A DNA stretch of 64,000 nucleotides from positions 53,392,953 to 53,456,952 of the forward strand of contig NC_051068.1 of assembly GCF_004664715.2 (NCBI RefSeq), written 5' to 3'. The notes below the pieces were generated by a model that had not been told where the DNA came from, searched no databases, and saw only the letters and a list, made by a program, of their open reading frames with translations. Positions within the stretch are counted from its first letter, which is position 1. Every line of letters begins with the position of its first letter. The translations under genes and the position numbers were made by a program. Below are positions 50,645-63,041 of the stretch, piece by piece. The DNA is from Peromyscus leucopus (lineage: Eukaryota; Chordata; Mammalia; Rodentia; Cricetidae).

Positions 50645-50870
50645 ATTCAGCAATACTTTAGAGAATATACTCAGAAATAGAATTACTAGGTCACATGACA
50701 ATTCTGTTTTTATATTTTTAGGAAGCCTTATAGTGTTTACTATAACTACTGTAATACTTTGTATTCCCAACAATATATGCCAGCCAATACTTCAACTTTT
50801 TTAAAAAACTGATTTATTCTTTTCCTAATGTCTATTATAGTAACTAGCCAACAAAGACATTAAGTATTTC
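50645..50870 (-). mobile_element. Ancient L1 fragment, antisense
   Basis: The stretch cagaaatagaattactaggt and the following 120 bp resemble the antisense 3' region of old mammalian L1s. Diverged. Confidence 0.45.
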
Positions 50871-51754
50871 TTTAATGAGTTATAAACAAATTAAATAATA
50901 AAATTCCTTTCTAATAGTTTACTTTAGGATCTTCCTCAAAATCTATAACTGCTTACTTTAAGTATATGATGATATTAATTAAATGTGCTCATACATAAGA
51001 CAGTAGATATGTAAAACAATTTGGGACTAAATCTTATTTACTTATAAGATGTTCTCTTTCAAATTTAGAAAATGGACTTCAAAAATGGTTAAAATTGACC
51101 TATTAAGAAAACTTTTCATCCAAGTATTTTATGAAAATGAGAAGTTGTAGTAAATGTAATGGATATTTGTAGGAAAATACTATGAATTTCTATTATAGAG
51201 TAACTGAAAACCTCAGGAAACTTGACTTTAAGTTTATTTAGGATTGTAAATACTTATATGCAAATTAAGCAAGGGATCTGGAAACGTTAATTGACACTGA
51301 AATAGGTAAAAAGACAAGGCGTCTGTGAACAAGACAGAAATCATATTGTGGCATCATCTGCAATTATTTTGGGATATATATTGTGATTTTGAGAGACCCT
51401 TGTCACTTGCTCAGCACTATGTTTTAAAAATAGTGTTCCGAAGTAAATGCATTCCTTTCTCAACCAATTTACAGAAACCAGCAAATTCATTTCTTCTATG
51501 TGCTAATAGAACCACAGCCTTTCTCATATGGGGGTGGAGTTCTAAATATAGACAGAATTCAATTCTGTGGGCCAAAAATTAGATATTAGGGTAGATAATA
51601 GATATAACAAAAATAGATATAATATGAAACAGGGCTTAGAGAAAACTCAAGAGTCAAAATATCTGATCCCCAAAATAGACACAGCATGAGATTGTTAATC
51701 TTCATTATCAAGTCGAGGGGATTTGATATCACCTAGGAAACAGACTAATTTTTT
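50871..51754. other. No gene recognised
   Basis: AT-rich, with one short open frame (51325-51582) that shows no known domain. Confidence 0.4.
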
Positions 51755-51980
51755 TTAGATTTTCTTAATTTCTTTATTTATCTTTATGAGTGTTTGCTTG
51801 TATGTATCTGTGTGTACCACATGCATTCCTGACGCCAGAGGAGGTCAGAAGAGGATGCTAGATCCCCTGGACCTGGAGTTATGGATGGTTGTAAGCCACC
51901 ATGTAGATGCTGGGAATTGAATCCAGGTCCTCTGCAAGAACAAGTGCTCTTTAATACTGAACCATTATCTCTCCAGCCCC
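51755..51980 (-). mobile_element. B3-type SINE, antisense
   Basis: The right end is the inverted tRNA head (attatctctccagcccc). Inside are tgggaattgaatccaggtcc and ctggagttatggatggttgt, the B3 pattern, with an A-rich tail at the left. Confidence 0.85.
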
Positions 51981-51989
51981 ATGAAACAC

Positions 51990-52300
51990 TTTTAAATGTC
52001 TCTTTGGGGTGCTTCCAAAGAGATGGAACTGGGAAGAGAAACTCACCCTGAATGTGGGCCGCGCCGCCGCAACTGCTGGAGTCGTAAACTTTATGAAAAC
52101 GAGAAAGCAAGCTGAGCACCAGCCTTCACGTCTCCCTGCCTCCTGACTGCAGGTGTGATGTAGCCACCAGCTTCGCACTCCTGACACCATGCCTTCCCTA
52201 CCACAAAGGACTATTTCCCTGAACTGTGAGTCAAAATAGGCCCTTTCTTTTTCAAGCTGCTTTCGACAAGTGTTTTGTCAAATGTGAAAATAACCAATAC
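51990..52300 (+). mobile_element. hAT-Charlie type relic (URR1-like)
   Basis: Contains ccctgaatgtgggc, gagctgagcaccagc-like text (aagctgagcaccagccttca) and gtgagtcaaaataggccctt, ending near aaaataaccaatac. Same family as 14291-14520. Confidence 0.65.
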
Positions 52301-53711
52301 ATTGAAAAATGAGGACTTTGATAGAACAGATAGAACACAAAATTTTGTAAAAAAAAATAAATAAATAAATAAAATAAAAATAGTGTTCCAGTATAAGACC
52401 TTATTTGAAATAAAATTCATGTGAATAACCAGGCAAAACATTGCATGGTAGTGTGCTGAATAGCTAGCTACTAGAATCTTGGGCATCTGATTAACATTTC
52501 CTCACAAACCTTCTGTACAGTTTGTTGGGATACTTTATCTTCAAGTAATAGATAAAGCAAGTAGGACATACGAATCTTCAGGACTCAATTTAAAACATAT
52601 ATTTCTCTTTGTTTACAAGTTTTAATTTCTTATATTTTGCTGGCTAACAGAATAATCTTATTTATTCAGTGTAAAATGTCCTCACAGAACAATTTTCAAT
52701 AATTTAAGCTGCATTCTATAAAATCTGTGATGCTATAAAATTCTTTGGGCTAACATTTTATGAAATAATTTCATAACACTGTGTTTTTATTTGTAATTGC
52801 TCTGCACCATTGAGGATAATTTAAATATGATTATGTTTATGTATGACACCTATATTGCATTTGTTCTACATTTTTCTTTCTGCAAATGGTTGCCTACTTT
52901 AATTTTTTGTTTTATGTAAAATAACTAGAATGTGCATGATATTTAAATTCTGTAGTGCAGGACTATTTATCCAACATGTTCTCCCTATAGACAGCACATA
53001 CATTTCTCAAACACATCATTACTTGAGAGGTGTGCCTTCTTAGAGAGAAATTCTTCAATCTTTCAAATGTTCTCCCTCTACTTCTCCTTCCTTCTCTTGA
53101 GAGTTTCCTTCTTCTTATCCTTTATTTCTCTTCCTTCATCTTTTCTTCCCCTTTCTCCCTTTGCCTTTTCTTCTTCATCTCATCACCAGATTGTTTATGC
53201 CTCTCTTTTTATTAAGCTGCCCATCTCCCTGTCAGTCTTCCATTGCCCCTCTCATTCCTTCCTGTTTCTCTTAACCCTGGCCATACAATGCTTTGGGGTG
53301 GGAAAGAGTGATGGAGGGAGGTTAATCACAGGGTGTAAAGTTGCAATTAGAAAGAAGCAAGGACTCCTGTTGCTCCTGTGGATCATAGATTGGTGATAGA
53401 TAACAGGAAGGTACTGTATGCTTTGAAGAGTTTGAAGAAGGTATTTGAAGGTTTCAGCATAAAGAAATGGCATTTGAGAATATACACATGCTAATTCTGA
53501 TTTAGACACTACAAAATATACACACATATTGGAACATAACATGTGATCCCCACTAATATGTAGGTTTTGTGTAGCCACTGTAGTAAGTTTAATTAAAAAT
53601 AAAGACTATGACTACTCTTAAAATTGTTTTGAGTATGTCCATCGACATCATATTTCTATCTACCTTCTTTGTTCAATATTAAGACAATGTTTTGAGCTGT
53701 AGGTATTTGGT
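52301..53711. other. AT-rich region with pyrimidine-rich stretch 53060-53270, no gene
   Basis: The Phe/Ser/Leu-rich open frames at 53030-53396 arise from a C/T-rich stretch and are not supported as genes. Confidence 0.5.
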
Positions 53712-54568
53712 TGTTTTTGCTCTTTACTTTTTTTGACTTTTGGGGGGGGCACCTGCCACCCAGCTCACAAATAAATCACACATGGAGGCTTATTCTTATT
53801 TATAAATGTCTGGCCTTAGCTTGGTTTATTTCTTGCTAGCTTTTCTTAACTTTAAATTATCTTGTCTACCTTTAGCCTTTGGGCTTTTCCCTTTCTTACT
53901 TCTGTAATCTTACTTTCACTCTTGTATTGGGGGATTTATTAAGGCAACTCCATGTAGTTAAAAGGGAGGTTTATTTTGGGGTAGCTTGCAACAAGTAAAG
54001 GATTAGGTTACAGGATCTAGGAGAGGTGATGTGCAGTCCAGCAGTGTTCTTTGGAGAACTCTGCTTGGTCTACCACCCAGCATCCAGGATCTCCAGCAAC
54101 CAAGAGCATCAGCACATCCAGATCTGGGGTCTTAAGGGCTCCTGTCTCAGCCCCGCCTCAGGGGCAGGTCATAGGTAGGCATGACAGTTACCGGAAGCCT
54201 CACTAGGGGAAATACTTCCAGGTCATAGCTGGAAGAGTTACCCACTACATTCTTACTCTGTGGCTGGCTGTTTGGCGATGTGGCTGGCCCCTGGCATCCT
54301 TGTTCTCTTCCTCTTTCTTCTTTTCCTCCCAGATTTCTCATTCTATATATTCTCTCCGCCTGCCACCCCTGCCTATGGTTTCTCTCATTTCACTATTGGT
54401 CGTTTAGCTCTTTATTAGCCCATCAGATATTTTAGACAAGCATAGTAGCATGGCTTCACAGAGTTAAACAAATGCAACACAAAAGATTGCAACACACCTT
54501 CACATCATCAAACAAATGGTCCAGAGCATAAACAAATGTAAAACACCTTAAAATAATATTCTACAATA
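53712..54568 (-). mobile_element. Old antisense LTR split by a nested LTR
   Basis: The minus strand begins near TAGAATATTATTTTAAGGTG (about 54563) and later has ataagaataagcctccatgt near 53790. This is a recognisable rodent LTR type. It is interrupted by another element at 53923-54249, after which the sequence resumes (tactctgtggctggctgttt). The left boundary is approximate. Confidence 0.65.
53923..54249 (-). mobile_element. Nested solo LTR
   Basis: A 327-bp insertion with TG...CA ends on the plus strand (tgtattgggggatttatt to cccactaca). On the minus strand an AATAAA-like signal lies near the end (ccttaataaatcccccaata), suggesting minus orientation. The flanking older LTR is continuous across it, but a clean target duplication is not visible. 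Confidence 0.65.
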
Positions 54569-55359
54569 GTTGTAGAACTTTGAAGTTTAGAATTCTGTTA
54601 CTAAACCTTGTCATTCACTGTGTCTCTGTAATCTCAGACAATAGCCCATGACTACTAATCTTCTTAATTACACATTACATCCTATTTATATGTATGACAA
54701 TTAGTCTCAAATAATATTGTATCTTATACATAATTTATCTCTTAAGGACAATTTAAAACTTTGCATTTAATAAATTCTGTCATTTCCATACTTAACATAA
54801 TTCTAAATGACTTTTAGAATTTTGGTTTAAAATGTGCCTTCTATTTTGGAGCATGAAATTTGAAGGATAATTTTTTTTTCTATAACTTGAACATTCTTTT
54901 CAAATATTGGGGATGGATTTCCTGTGCTTCTTTTTCTTATCTTTTACTAAAACATCAAAACAACATATGGTTTAACTCCCCAGCCATGGCTGCTTCTGCA
55001 GGTGTTCTACTTTATATAATAACATCAAATGTCACTGATTATCAGATTTTAGGAAATCTTTGCCCAAGAGAGCCTCCTTTTTGTGTCTTCTTCTTAGCTT
55101 TGCCATAGATGGCCTTATTGTTCTTTTCATTTGCACTAATGGGAAGTCACACACATAACTTTGAAGTAGACTGGGAGGTTCTAGTCTTCCCTACAACTTC
55201 TGACTTCTTTCTATACCCTTCCCCCCAAAAAGAATAATAATAAGAAACAAACTCAAGTTCAAAATTTGTTGCCTATATACTCACTGAAGCATGGTAAAAT
55301 TCCCAGTGGCCAGTCCTTTAAAGAAAACTGAGTCCTTCCCAACCCACACCCTCGCCAGA
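54569..55359. other. AT-rich region, no gene recognised
   Basis: No supported coding or repeat feature. Confidence 0.4.
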
Positions 55360-56427
55360 AGCCATCAGCTGTGGAGAGCCACACTTCAGCATCCTTATCA
55401 CAATTTTTAAGAGCTCTCTTTGATGACTTTCTGTCTAGGCTGTTACACTTTGGTGGGGTGGGGCAGAGTCCTATATGGGAGTAGGGGTTGTCACAGAAGC
55501 CTTCTATGTCCTCTTTTCCTCAGCTCCCACCAGTCCTTTTTCTTAGTTGTGAATTTACAGCCATCTACACCAAAGAAAAAGCATCTTCCTTTCCCTGTAT
55601 CTTTCTTGGGAATACAGACTAGGGACATCTGTGTGATCTCTGTTGGCAACACGGGACACAGATATCAACACAGCACCGGACTGCTGTAGGACCATGGACC
55701 CAGACATGGCCCTTGGTGGCAGCTCTGACCACAAACATCCATGTGGTCCCAAGTGCCTGCACAGGCCACTCACATCAGCATGGCCCTGGGATGCAGTAGG
55801 ACAACAGACACAGACATAGCCCTGTGCTGAAGCATGAACCATGGCCATCAGCATGACCTAAGGTGGCAGTGCAGGACCACTCACATCTCCATGGTCCCAG
55901 CAGCAGTACGGTTCATGTATATCAATATGGCTTCAGGCAGCAGCACAGACCACAGGCATCTGCATGGCCTTCTGTGACAACAGGAGTCATGGACATCATC
56001 AACGCAGCCTGGGACTAGAATAGGACCATGCATATCCACATGAACCTCAGGCTTCAACATGATCTGGAGCAGTGGACAACAGATACCAAAGTGGCTTCCA
56101 AAGGAAGCATGGACTATAGAGGTCTTTCAAGGAGGTCCACTTCAGAAAATGGACCTTGGACATCCTGTCATTGTTCAGAACCAGGGCAATCATGCTGCTG
56201 GGCAGTATGTTTGGAGATTGAGTCTGCACAAGTTCCAGTCTGGTGTCTGGTGTACACCACCCTGTCAGGCCTACTCAGCAAGGACATGCTCCTCCATCCA
56301 CCACAGCCTTTGCTCACAGTTGTCCTTGTCATAGGGCCTCTAGTTCTGTTTCTCTCCACCGCTCACTCACAACTTTGCTCCTCTGTCTTTCCCATTACTC
56401 CATTCATTATAGTGGCATTCGGAGCTG

Positions 56428-56520
<93 letters not shown>

Positions 56521-56720
56521 CCCAAACAGCTTTACATGTAGATACTCTTTAAAGGAGTCATTGGTCTGGTTCAAGGTTTCTGTTTTCTTAAGCACCATAG
56601 ATACTGGACCATCACCGAGACTGGTCTCGGATATCCTGCTGTTGCTCAGAGTCAGGGTGATCTTGAGGCTGCTAGGTAGGGCATCTGGGATCAGGGTTTC
56701 CTGAAAGTGGTCTGACATTT
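55360..56720. repeat. GC-rich dispersed repeat copy
   Basis: Has the recurring 'agaccacaggcatctgcatgg' and 'catggacccagacatggccc' type modules. After the microsatellite it shows ggagtcattggtctggttca, which also occurs in the 42670 copy (near 42914). No tandem units of the 43-45 kb type are seen here. Open frames are accidental. Confidence 0.7.
56430..56519. repeat. Compound (CT)n(CA)n microsatellite
   Basis: About 19 CT units, then about 26 CA units. Open frames with Ser-Leu or Thr-His repeats here are products of this tract. Confidence 0.97.
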
Positions 56721-57164
56721 GATTAAAACAGTAGATCATAGCTTCTCCAGACCAAATGAATGTGTTTCCATTCGTGAATGTGGAAGAGCATTAAGAGATT
56801 CTGAGACATAAAGATACCCTTGAGGTAATTGGGAGAGCATTTTGGTCCTGACTACCACAGGTCCTGAAGAGTGTTTGGCACAAACACAGTAAAGGGAAGA
56901 GGATATGGAGAAATGGACGGAAGAGATGAAAGTACAGATTATCGTTGGCAATGTGTTTTAAATGAAATTCTTTCTGTCTTGTTTTACTCTCTTCTATAAA
57001 TCTTATGGGCCAATTCTTTTCTAGACTGCATTGATTCATGAATCATAGAACAATAGTATTTTTAAGCTCCAATGTCTCTTTTTCTCTTTCATATGAAATG
57101 TCTTTTTCTTCTCTGTGAAGTAATCTTAAGTTTCTTTAAAGAGAATTGGACGTATTCTCACTCT

Positions 57165-57465
57165 TTCCTGTGGTTTGGGTAAGTGTCCCTACAGGCCTGC
57201 ACGTTGAAGTCTTTAGGCCCTCTTTGTTGTGTTCTTGGGAAATACTGGAACCTATTAAAGGGGAGGCCTAGCAGGAAGTATTCAGGTCACTGAAGGAATG
57301 CCATTGACAGGGACATTTGACTCCCAAACTCAAACTCTTTTCCTGCCCCCTTCATTCTCTAGTCAGCTTTCTTTACCATATGCTTCTACTGTGATGTGTT
57401 CCCTTGTCAAAGCCCAAAGCAGTGAAATCAGAGGGCCATGGACTGAACCTCTGAAATGATAATTC
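57165..57465 (+). mobile_element. hAT-type DNA transposon relic
   Basis: Starts tgtggtttgggtaagtgtcc, contains aaaggggaggcctagcagga and catggactgaacctctgaaa, a pattern known from mammalian Charlie-type elements. Old. Confidence 0.55.
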
Positions 57466-58049
57466 TTCTTTTTATGTTTATTGTCTCAGGGATTTCTTGA
57501 ATAATATTTCTTTTGCCTGCCTGAACAAAGATACTTTAATGTGTGGAGGGTTGTGGAGATTTGGTATCGTGGCAAATGGTACGATGTTTCAGTCAGATTT
57601 GTGCTAATTCTTGTATATTGAACCTAATTGACTTTCATTATTGGAAAATTCATTTTTTCCCCTCTACTCTAAATTATCGGTCTAAACAACAGTGGCTACA
57701 AAAGACATAGTTATAGAGGATGTAGCTGTGTTTATTATGAAACATTCATTATCTCATTGAAAACTGTTTTCCTTCTGTCATAGGATTCTGAATGAAAATT
57801 CTTAGATATTGTCATAGTTAGCCATCACCATCAACTTCCTTGGATGAGGGATGAGAGTCTCCATGTAGACTGATCTCTGGGTGTGTCTATGATGTCTCTG
57901 AAGGAGTTTTAAGAGAGATTTTGGGAAGAGAGGGCCCATCCTGAATTTGGCAGGTACAACTCCACAGGATACGGTCTCATGCTGAATAAAATGAGGAGGG
58001 CAGGGGTGAGTGAGCACCAGTATTCATTTTTTCCTTCTTCCTTTTCCAT

Positions 58050-58235
58050 TTTTTAAAAAACTTGTTATTATGTATGTGTGAGGGTGGACACATGCATACA
58101 ACAACATGTGTGTGAATGTCAGAGGACAATTTTGGGGGGAGGTTATGTTCTCTCTTGCACTGTGAGTTCCAAGGAATCAACTAAGGCCTTGTACAGCAAG
58201 TCCTTTTACGTGCTGAGTGATCTCAGTGACCTCCT
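58050..58235 (-). mobile_element. B4-like SINE, antisense, old
   Basis: TG-rich left tail (atgtatgtgtgagggtggac), then gtcagaggacaattttgggg and an inverted tRNA-like head (tgctgagtgatctcagtgac). Confidence 0.5.
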
Positions 58236-58529
58236 TCTGCCTCCTGACTAAGGCCACTATGTGATCAGTTCCTTACACTTCTGTTACCATGACTTCTCTA
58301 TCAAGATGGTCTATATTGCCCCATATTGAGTCAAAACAAACCTCTTGCTTCAAGATGCATTTTTCAAATATTTTGTCATGGAAATGAGAAAAGTCACTGG
58401 GACAGATATTTAGTCAATAGAGTTGCAATTTGTGTTTGAATGAGCTGGGGAATAGAGTAGAAGAATGTGAAACAAATAGCCCAACTCAGTGTTTTAAAGA
58501 AGAAATACAGAAGATTGGTAGAGGCAGAG

Positions 58530-58745
58530 GGGACTGCTCATTTAGGAGAGTTTTTTGTACAAGCATAAGAACCCACATTCAGTCCCTCAGCACCTGTGTG
58601 TAAACTCATGCACAGCGGTGCTCAGCCATAACATCCACAGAAGCAGTGAGCTCCAGGTTTAATGAGACACCCTAGCTCATAACTTCATGTAGAAAATGTT
58701 TGAGGACAACATACAACCTCAATCTCAGTACCTACAGGCATGCAC

Positions 58746-58748
<3 letters not shown>
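58530..58748 (+). mobile_element. B4-like SINE, sense
   Basis: Sense orientation: gtacaagcataagaacccac in the head, caggtttaatgagacaccct in the middle and a tail that runs into (TG)n at 58749-58794. Confidence 0.65.

Positions 58749-58794
<46 letters not shown>
58749..58794. repeat. (TG)n microsatellite
   Basis: About 23 TG units at the tail of a B4-like SINE. Confidence 0.97.
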
Positions 58795-58797
<3 letters not shown>

Positions 58798-58799
58798 AT

Positions 58800-61730
58800 A
58801 TATGTAGACTAATTGCTGAAATTTATGCAACTGAGCAAATGACATTACTCAGAGGAAGCGATGCTCTGTGGTCATTCTTAGATGCATAGTAGGATATCAT
58901 ATATCCAACTAGCTGCTGTAAATCACATATACAGTACTGAAGAGGAGGACAGGGCACATTATTTTCAAGTTTAGAAATCAGTTATTTGATGGGTAGGAGC
59001 CAGGTCTGTGGGAAGCAGCAGTCAATGCTTTAGGATAAGTTTTACATTAGAACTCTAGTCTCCAGCAGAAGCAACCTCACAGCTCACCAGAGCAGGCCTT
59101 CCAAATTTTGTTACAGATGACGCTTCACTCCCGGAGTCAATTGTGTGTCTGAATTTTCTCACAGGATGGAAGCTAGACTGAAGAGGTGAGTAATAGCAGC
59201 AGATTCCAAAGAGCCACATACTTCATGAAAACTCAGTCTATTCCTTTGTAATTTAGAAGGTTTGTGGTGTTGTGGTGGCATTATTTGCTCCCCCCCTTTT
59301 TTTGTTCAAATCTGTGTCACCAAATGAGAAAGTTAGATCTTAAAGGAGTGAGAGTTCAAAAAGTGACAGAAGCATTCTTCATCTGTCCTTCAGCACATTT
59401 CTCCTATGTAGGGGCCAGCCCCAACAGTCGACAGATCCCAAGAGGATATAAGGTGTCAGCCAGGGAAGAAGTGAGGCAGGCATGATGGAGAGTCTTGCAG
59501 CCTGACTAGCAGCCAGAGTATTTCTTTATGCACAATTCAGTAAGGAGGGATAGATTCATGTTGTTCCAAAGCATAGATCACATCATTTTTGGTTTTGGAC
59601 ATGTGTTTCACTTCCTCTTGCATATCTTTTAGTCATCACTGCTAAACTGTGATGGAACAGAGTTATCTTTACAATTATTCTCCCTCAACTTTAATCATCA
59701 TTGATAAACAGTTATCTTTTATAGGCATTTTTTACTCCTCAACCCCATAATTCAATTTTTAAGAATCTAGACTCATATGATAGCTTGTTTTCAAGCTAGT
59801 AGCTTTTGTGGCTTCAAGCATACTAGACCAAAACAAAATCTCCAGATAATTTAACTTTTGTGGCTTCAAGCACACTAGACCAAGACAAAATCTCCAGCTA
59901 ATCTAACTTTGTTGCTAAATATGTCACGTAATTGCCTGAGTGTACAGTGGAAAGAGGTTTGTAACCTGATCTGTGGCCAACTCTTCTAGCCCACTGAGTC
60001 TTGTTGACCTTGTAAGTTTACTTTGTTTTGGTTGTAAGTACAGGGATAGATGTTTCAAGAATATCTCACAGCCTCATAAAGAGATCCCTGGCTTCTTTAT
60101 GTGTCACAACCTCCAAGACCTTCAAGTAGATAAGGATATTTCCCTAAAATTGGGAGGGGCAGTATGTCCAGGTCTTTCCTAGGGAACCTTAGCAGCAAAG
60201 TGGGAGAAGGCACAAATGATTCATAAGCAAATTTCCACCAATCCAATGTCCCCAATTCTACAAACATTAAACGTCTCCTAAGTATGCAGCAGGTAGAGAT
60301 AAAAACCAAAGGTGGCACAGTGGCCATGATGTGGCTCAGTTTTGCTGGATCTTTGTCAAGCAGCTGTGCTGGCTTTATGATCTTTGCTGTTCTCATCAGA
60401 CATGGCTGTGCCCCTCCTAGACAGTCATCCTGCCATTGTGATTTAAAGGCTGGGCCATATGCTCGAGAAGGATATTCTCTATATGGAAAAGAGAAAAGAA
60501 CAAGGGAAAATCCCAGTATTTACCCATTACTTTTCTTGCTTTTAGGATCCATAGCTTGGGGTTTAAGATCTAACTATTTTTTTTTTAACCTGTAATATTT
60601 TCTTTGTATTTCTAATAATTCCCATTTACACTTTCATGGTTTTATATTGGGTTTTCACTTATAACTTTATTAATATATGACTTATTGCACAGTATTCTAC
60701 ACAACATTATAAAACTTGCAAGGCAGGCTCTGGACCCTTTCCTGTCCTTTGTCTTGGCTTGCCTCTTTTTAAACAATAGTCACTGTGATAGGCAGAGTAA
60801 CTTAAGAGCTCAAATAGTTATATGATCCCTACTCTAAGCATTAGATTTACTTACAGTTATAATCTATACGAATGCACAACATACAACTATAGTGTCTATG
60901 TCCTTGTACACTCTACTTTCACAGACTACAATGTCAAAAACATTTGAGTGAAAAGTTACTTTGATCTCACAGTAAAATATAAAAGTTAAAATAAAACATT
61001 GGTGGCAACTAGTTTGAATGCTGATATATTAATTTATTATTTATTTTTGGTTTAAATGTTTTCTAAACAATATATAAAATATATTTTGAAAGAGTCAAAA
61101 TGGCCCATGTTATATTACCATTGTTTTATAAGACCTATTCCCATATCACACTTGTTTTGTGTATTTACTTAATTCTGTAGATTCAATAACAAATATTAGA
61201 GATTTTCATTTTAGACCTCTTCAGCAGCACATATTAAAAAAAAAACATTTTTAATGAAAAAAATTTCCCCTTTCCCTACTCATCCAATGTTATGTTCATT
61301 TTATCCCTCATTATCTCCTTAACACAAACAGACTGACAGACGAAAACAAAGCAAAACAAAACAAAAACAAAAAAAACCCAAACAACCACTACCACAAGAA
61401 ATGCACACAAACCCCACGAAAACACAGAAATGGAAATCAAACCAAACGCAAGACTGATAAGAAAGAAAAGTCTGAGCAAAGCAAAGTGAGACAAAAACTC
61501 TACAAAAGAACGATTGGGTTTTGTTATATTGGCCAATTACCCGTGAAATGTGGTTAATACAACCCGTAAAATTCCATTGGAGAAAACTAAGTTTTTCTTT
61601 TCCAGCAGGGATATATTGCAGATAGATTTTTGCGGAGTAGGAGTGGGAAACGGGTCCACTTCGACTTCTCTGTGCTGGGACTCCATCTGGCTTTAACTTG
61701 TGCAGCGACAAGACAGCTTTGTTTGTTTGT
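58800..61730. other. Mostly unique AT-rich region, no gene recognised
   Basis: Open frames up to about 100 codons (for example at 60097-60396 minus and 60284-60595 plus) overlap on opposite strands and have no recognisable domains. It contains the 52-bp tandem duplication at 59803-59906 and an A/C-rich stretch near 61320-61400. Confidence 0.5.
59803..59906. repeat. 52-bp direct tandem duplication
   Basis: 59803-59854 and 59855-59906 both begin cttttgtggcttcaagca and contain caaaatctccag. They differ at about four positions. Confidence 0.95.
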
Positions 61731-61734
61731 TTAC

Positions 61735-61850
61735 TTCTTAAGAAATTTTTTATGCTTTCCACATACCAACCACAGATCTCCCCCTTATCCCTCCTCTTGC
61801 TCCCCGCCAGCCTTCCCTCCCCAACCCACCCCGCAGCACACCTTTTAACA
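61735..61850 (-). mobile_element. L1 3' end, antisense, very short
   Basis: On the minus strand a purine-rich stretch leads to ctgtggttggtatgtggaaa and an A-rich end, as at 18100. It is a severely 5'-truncated L1. Confidence 0.65.
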
Positions 61851-62642
61851 ATTGTTTAGAAATACATAATGGAGTTGTGTGAACGGAAATCCACTCTTGC
61901 AATACTTAATTTGGCCACTAGATGGGAGAAGAGCTCCAAACATAAGAAATCTACACCTGGACCTTGTGTCTGAACATCAAGTTCTTATTCCCTGTTCTCA
62001 GTTTCAATTGCACTCGTGAAATGATAATTTCGCACCATATTTTTACATTCTAAAGACTCTTAAGATTACCAAAATCTTGAATTATTTCTACAAATTCTGC
62101 TTATTAAAGTCAAAAAAGAAAGAAAAGGAAACTTTTGCAAAATTGATGATTTTCAAAACTGAAATAAAGGCAGCAATCCAGATAATTATTTTACATTTCA
62201 TAAATGCGCCAATATTGTTATTGCGTTGCATAAACATGATGGAGTAATTTTATGAAAGAGGATGAGGCTGGTTTGTACAATATTTTTGAATTAGTTGCTT
62301 TTCTTTTTTTTTCTGAATTTACTATTATCTCGGTTTTTTTTATAATGTAACTGAGTTTACACATAAACATAATAAGAGATGAGATCTTAATTACAGCTTT
62401 TGATTTATAGGTAACATCTAGTATTTTACATAAATATTAGTCATGAATGTTTGCATACATATACATCTAGCAAAACAGAACTATGCTTTTCTTTCTCTAC
62501 CTTTAGTTTTCTGGTTAAAAACACTGGTATTTAAAAGAAAAGTCTAAATTATGTGTGTCTATGCTCATGTACTTATGTAGCATTCTGTTAATAAAGCAAC
62601 CTCAAAATTAAAAAAATATACAGACATAAAAATAATTTAGAT
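61851..62642. other. AT-rich region, no gene recognised
   Basis: Nothing supportable was seen. Confidence 0.4.
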
Positions 62643-63041
62643 TGTTGTTAGTATTCAGGTATTACACTGGCCTGCCCTTGGGACCTGGCAGTATACGTCA
62701 TTCCTGTGTACTTGTACTTGCCAGCATTCAGGCATCACGCTGGCCTGCTCAAGGTCCTCAGCTACAACCACTAAGAGCTCCCCCAGTGCACATGAGTTTG
62801 GCAATATTCAGGCAGGTACGCTGGCCAGCTCAGGGTCCTCAGAATACGTCATCCCCTAAGCCTCATTGTAGTTTCTGTGCTCATGGGCTAAGTCCTCTTA
62901 ATAAAAGGCACCAGACAAACTCTGGTCCCTTCTCTGCTGCTTCTCCCTCAGAAACTGTTCTCTGAGCTCTTATTCTTCAATAAACCTCCCATGTGAGTTT
63001 GTTGTATGGTGTGACTTTATCTCCTGCCGCAGACTACAACA
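62643..63041 (+). mobile_element. Solo LTR with three U3 repeats
   Basis: Ends tgttgttagt and actacaaca form terminal inverted repeats around a 399-bp element. U3 holds three diverged copies of a 50-60-bp unit starting at about 62651, 62724 and 62804 (each with attcagg, a ctggcc core and, in two copies, tacgtcat). A TATA-like taataaaagg is at about 62900 and the polyadenylation signal aataaa at about 62980. No proviral body adjoins it. No clear target duplication was seen, and the class is not assigned. Confidence 0.75.

Noticed and set aside
53030..53578. Open frames of about 110 codons rich in Phe, Leu and Ser
   Set aside because: They come from a pyrimidine-rich stretch and its complement, with no signal, domain or conservation evidence.
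55420..56739. Several open frames, one of 174 codons
   Set aside because: They lie in the GC-rich dispersed repeat and run into CT/CA microsatellite; frames overlap on both strands.
60097..60595. Overlapping 99- and 103-codon frames on opposite strands
   Set aside because: No recognisable domain, no splice or homology evidence. Left as unannotated.
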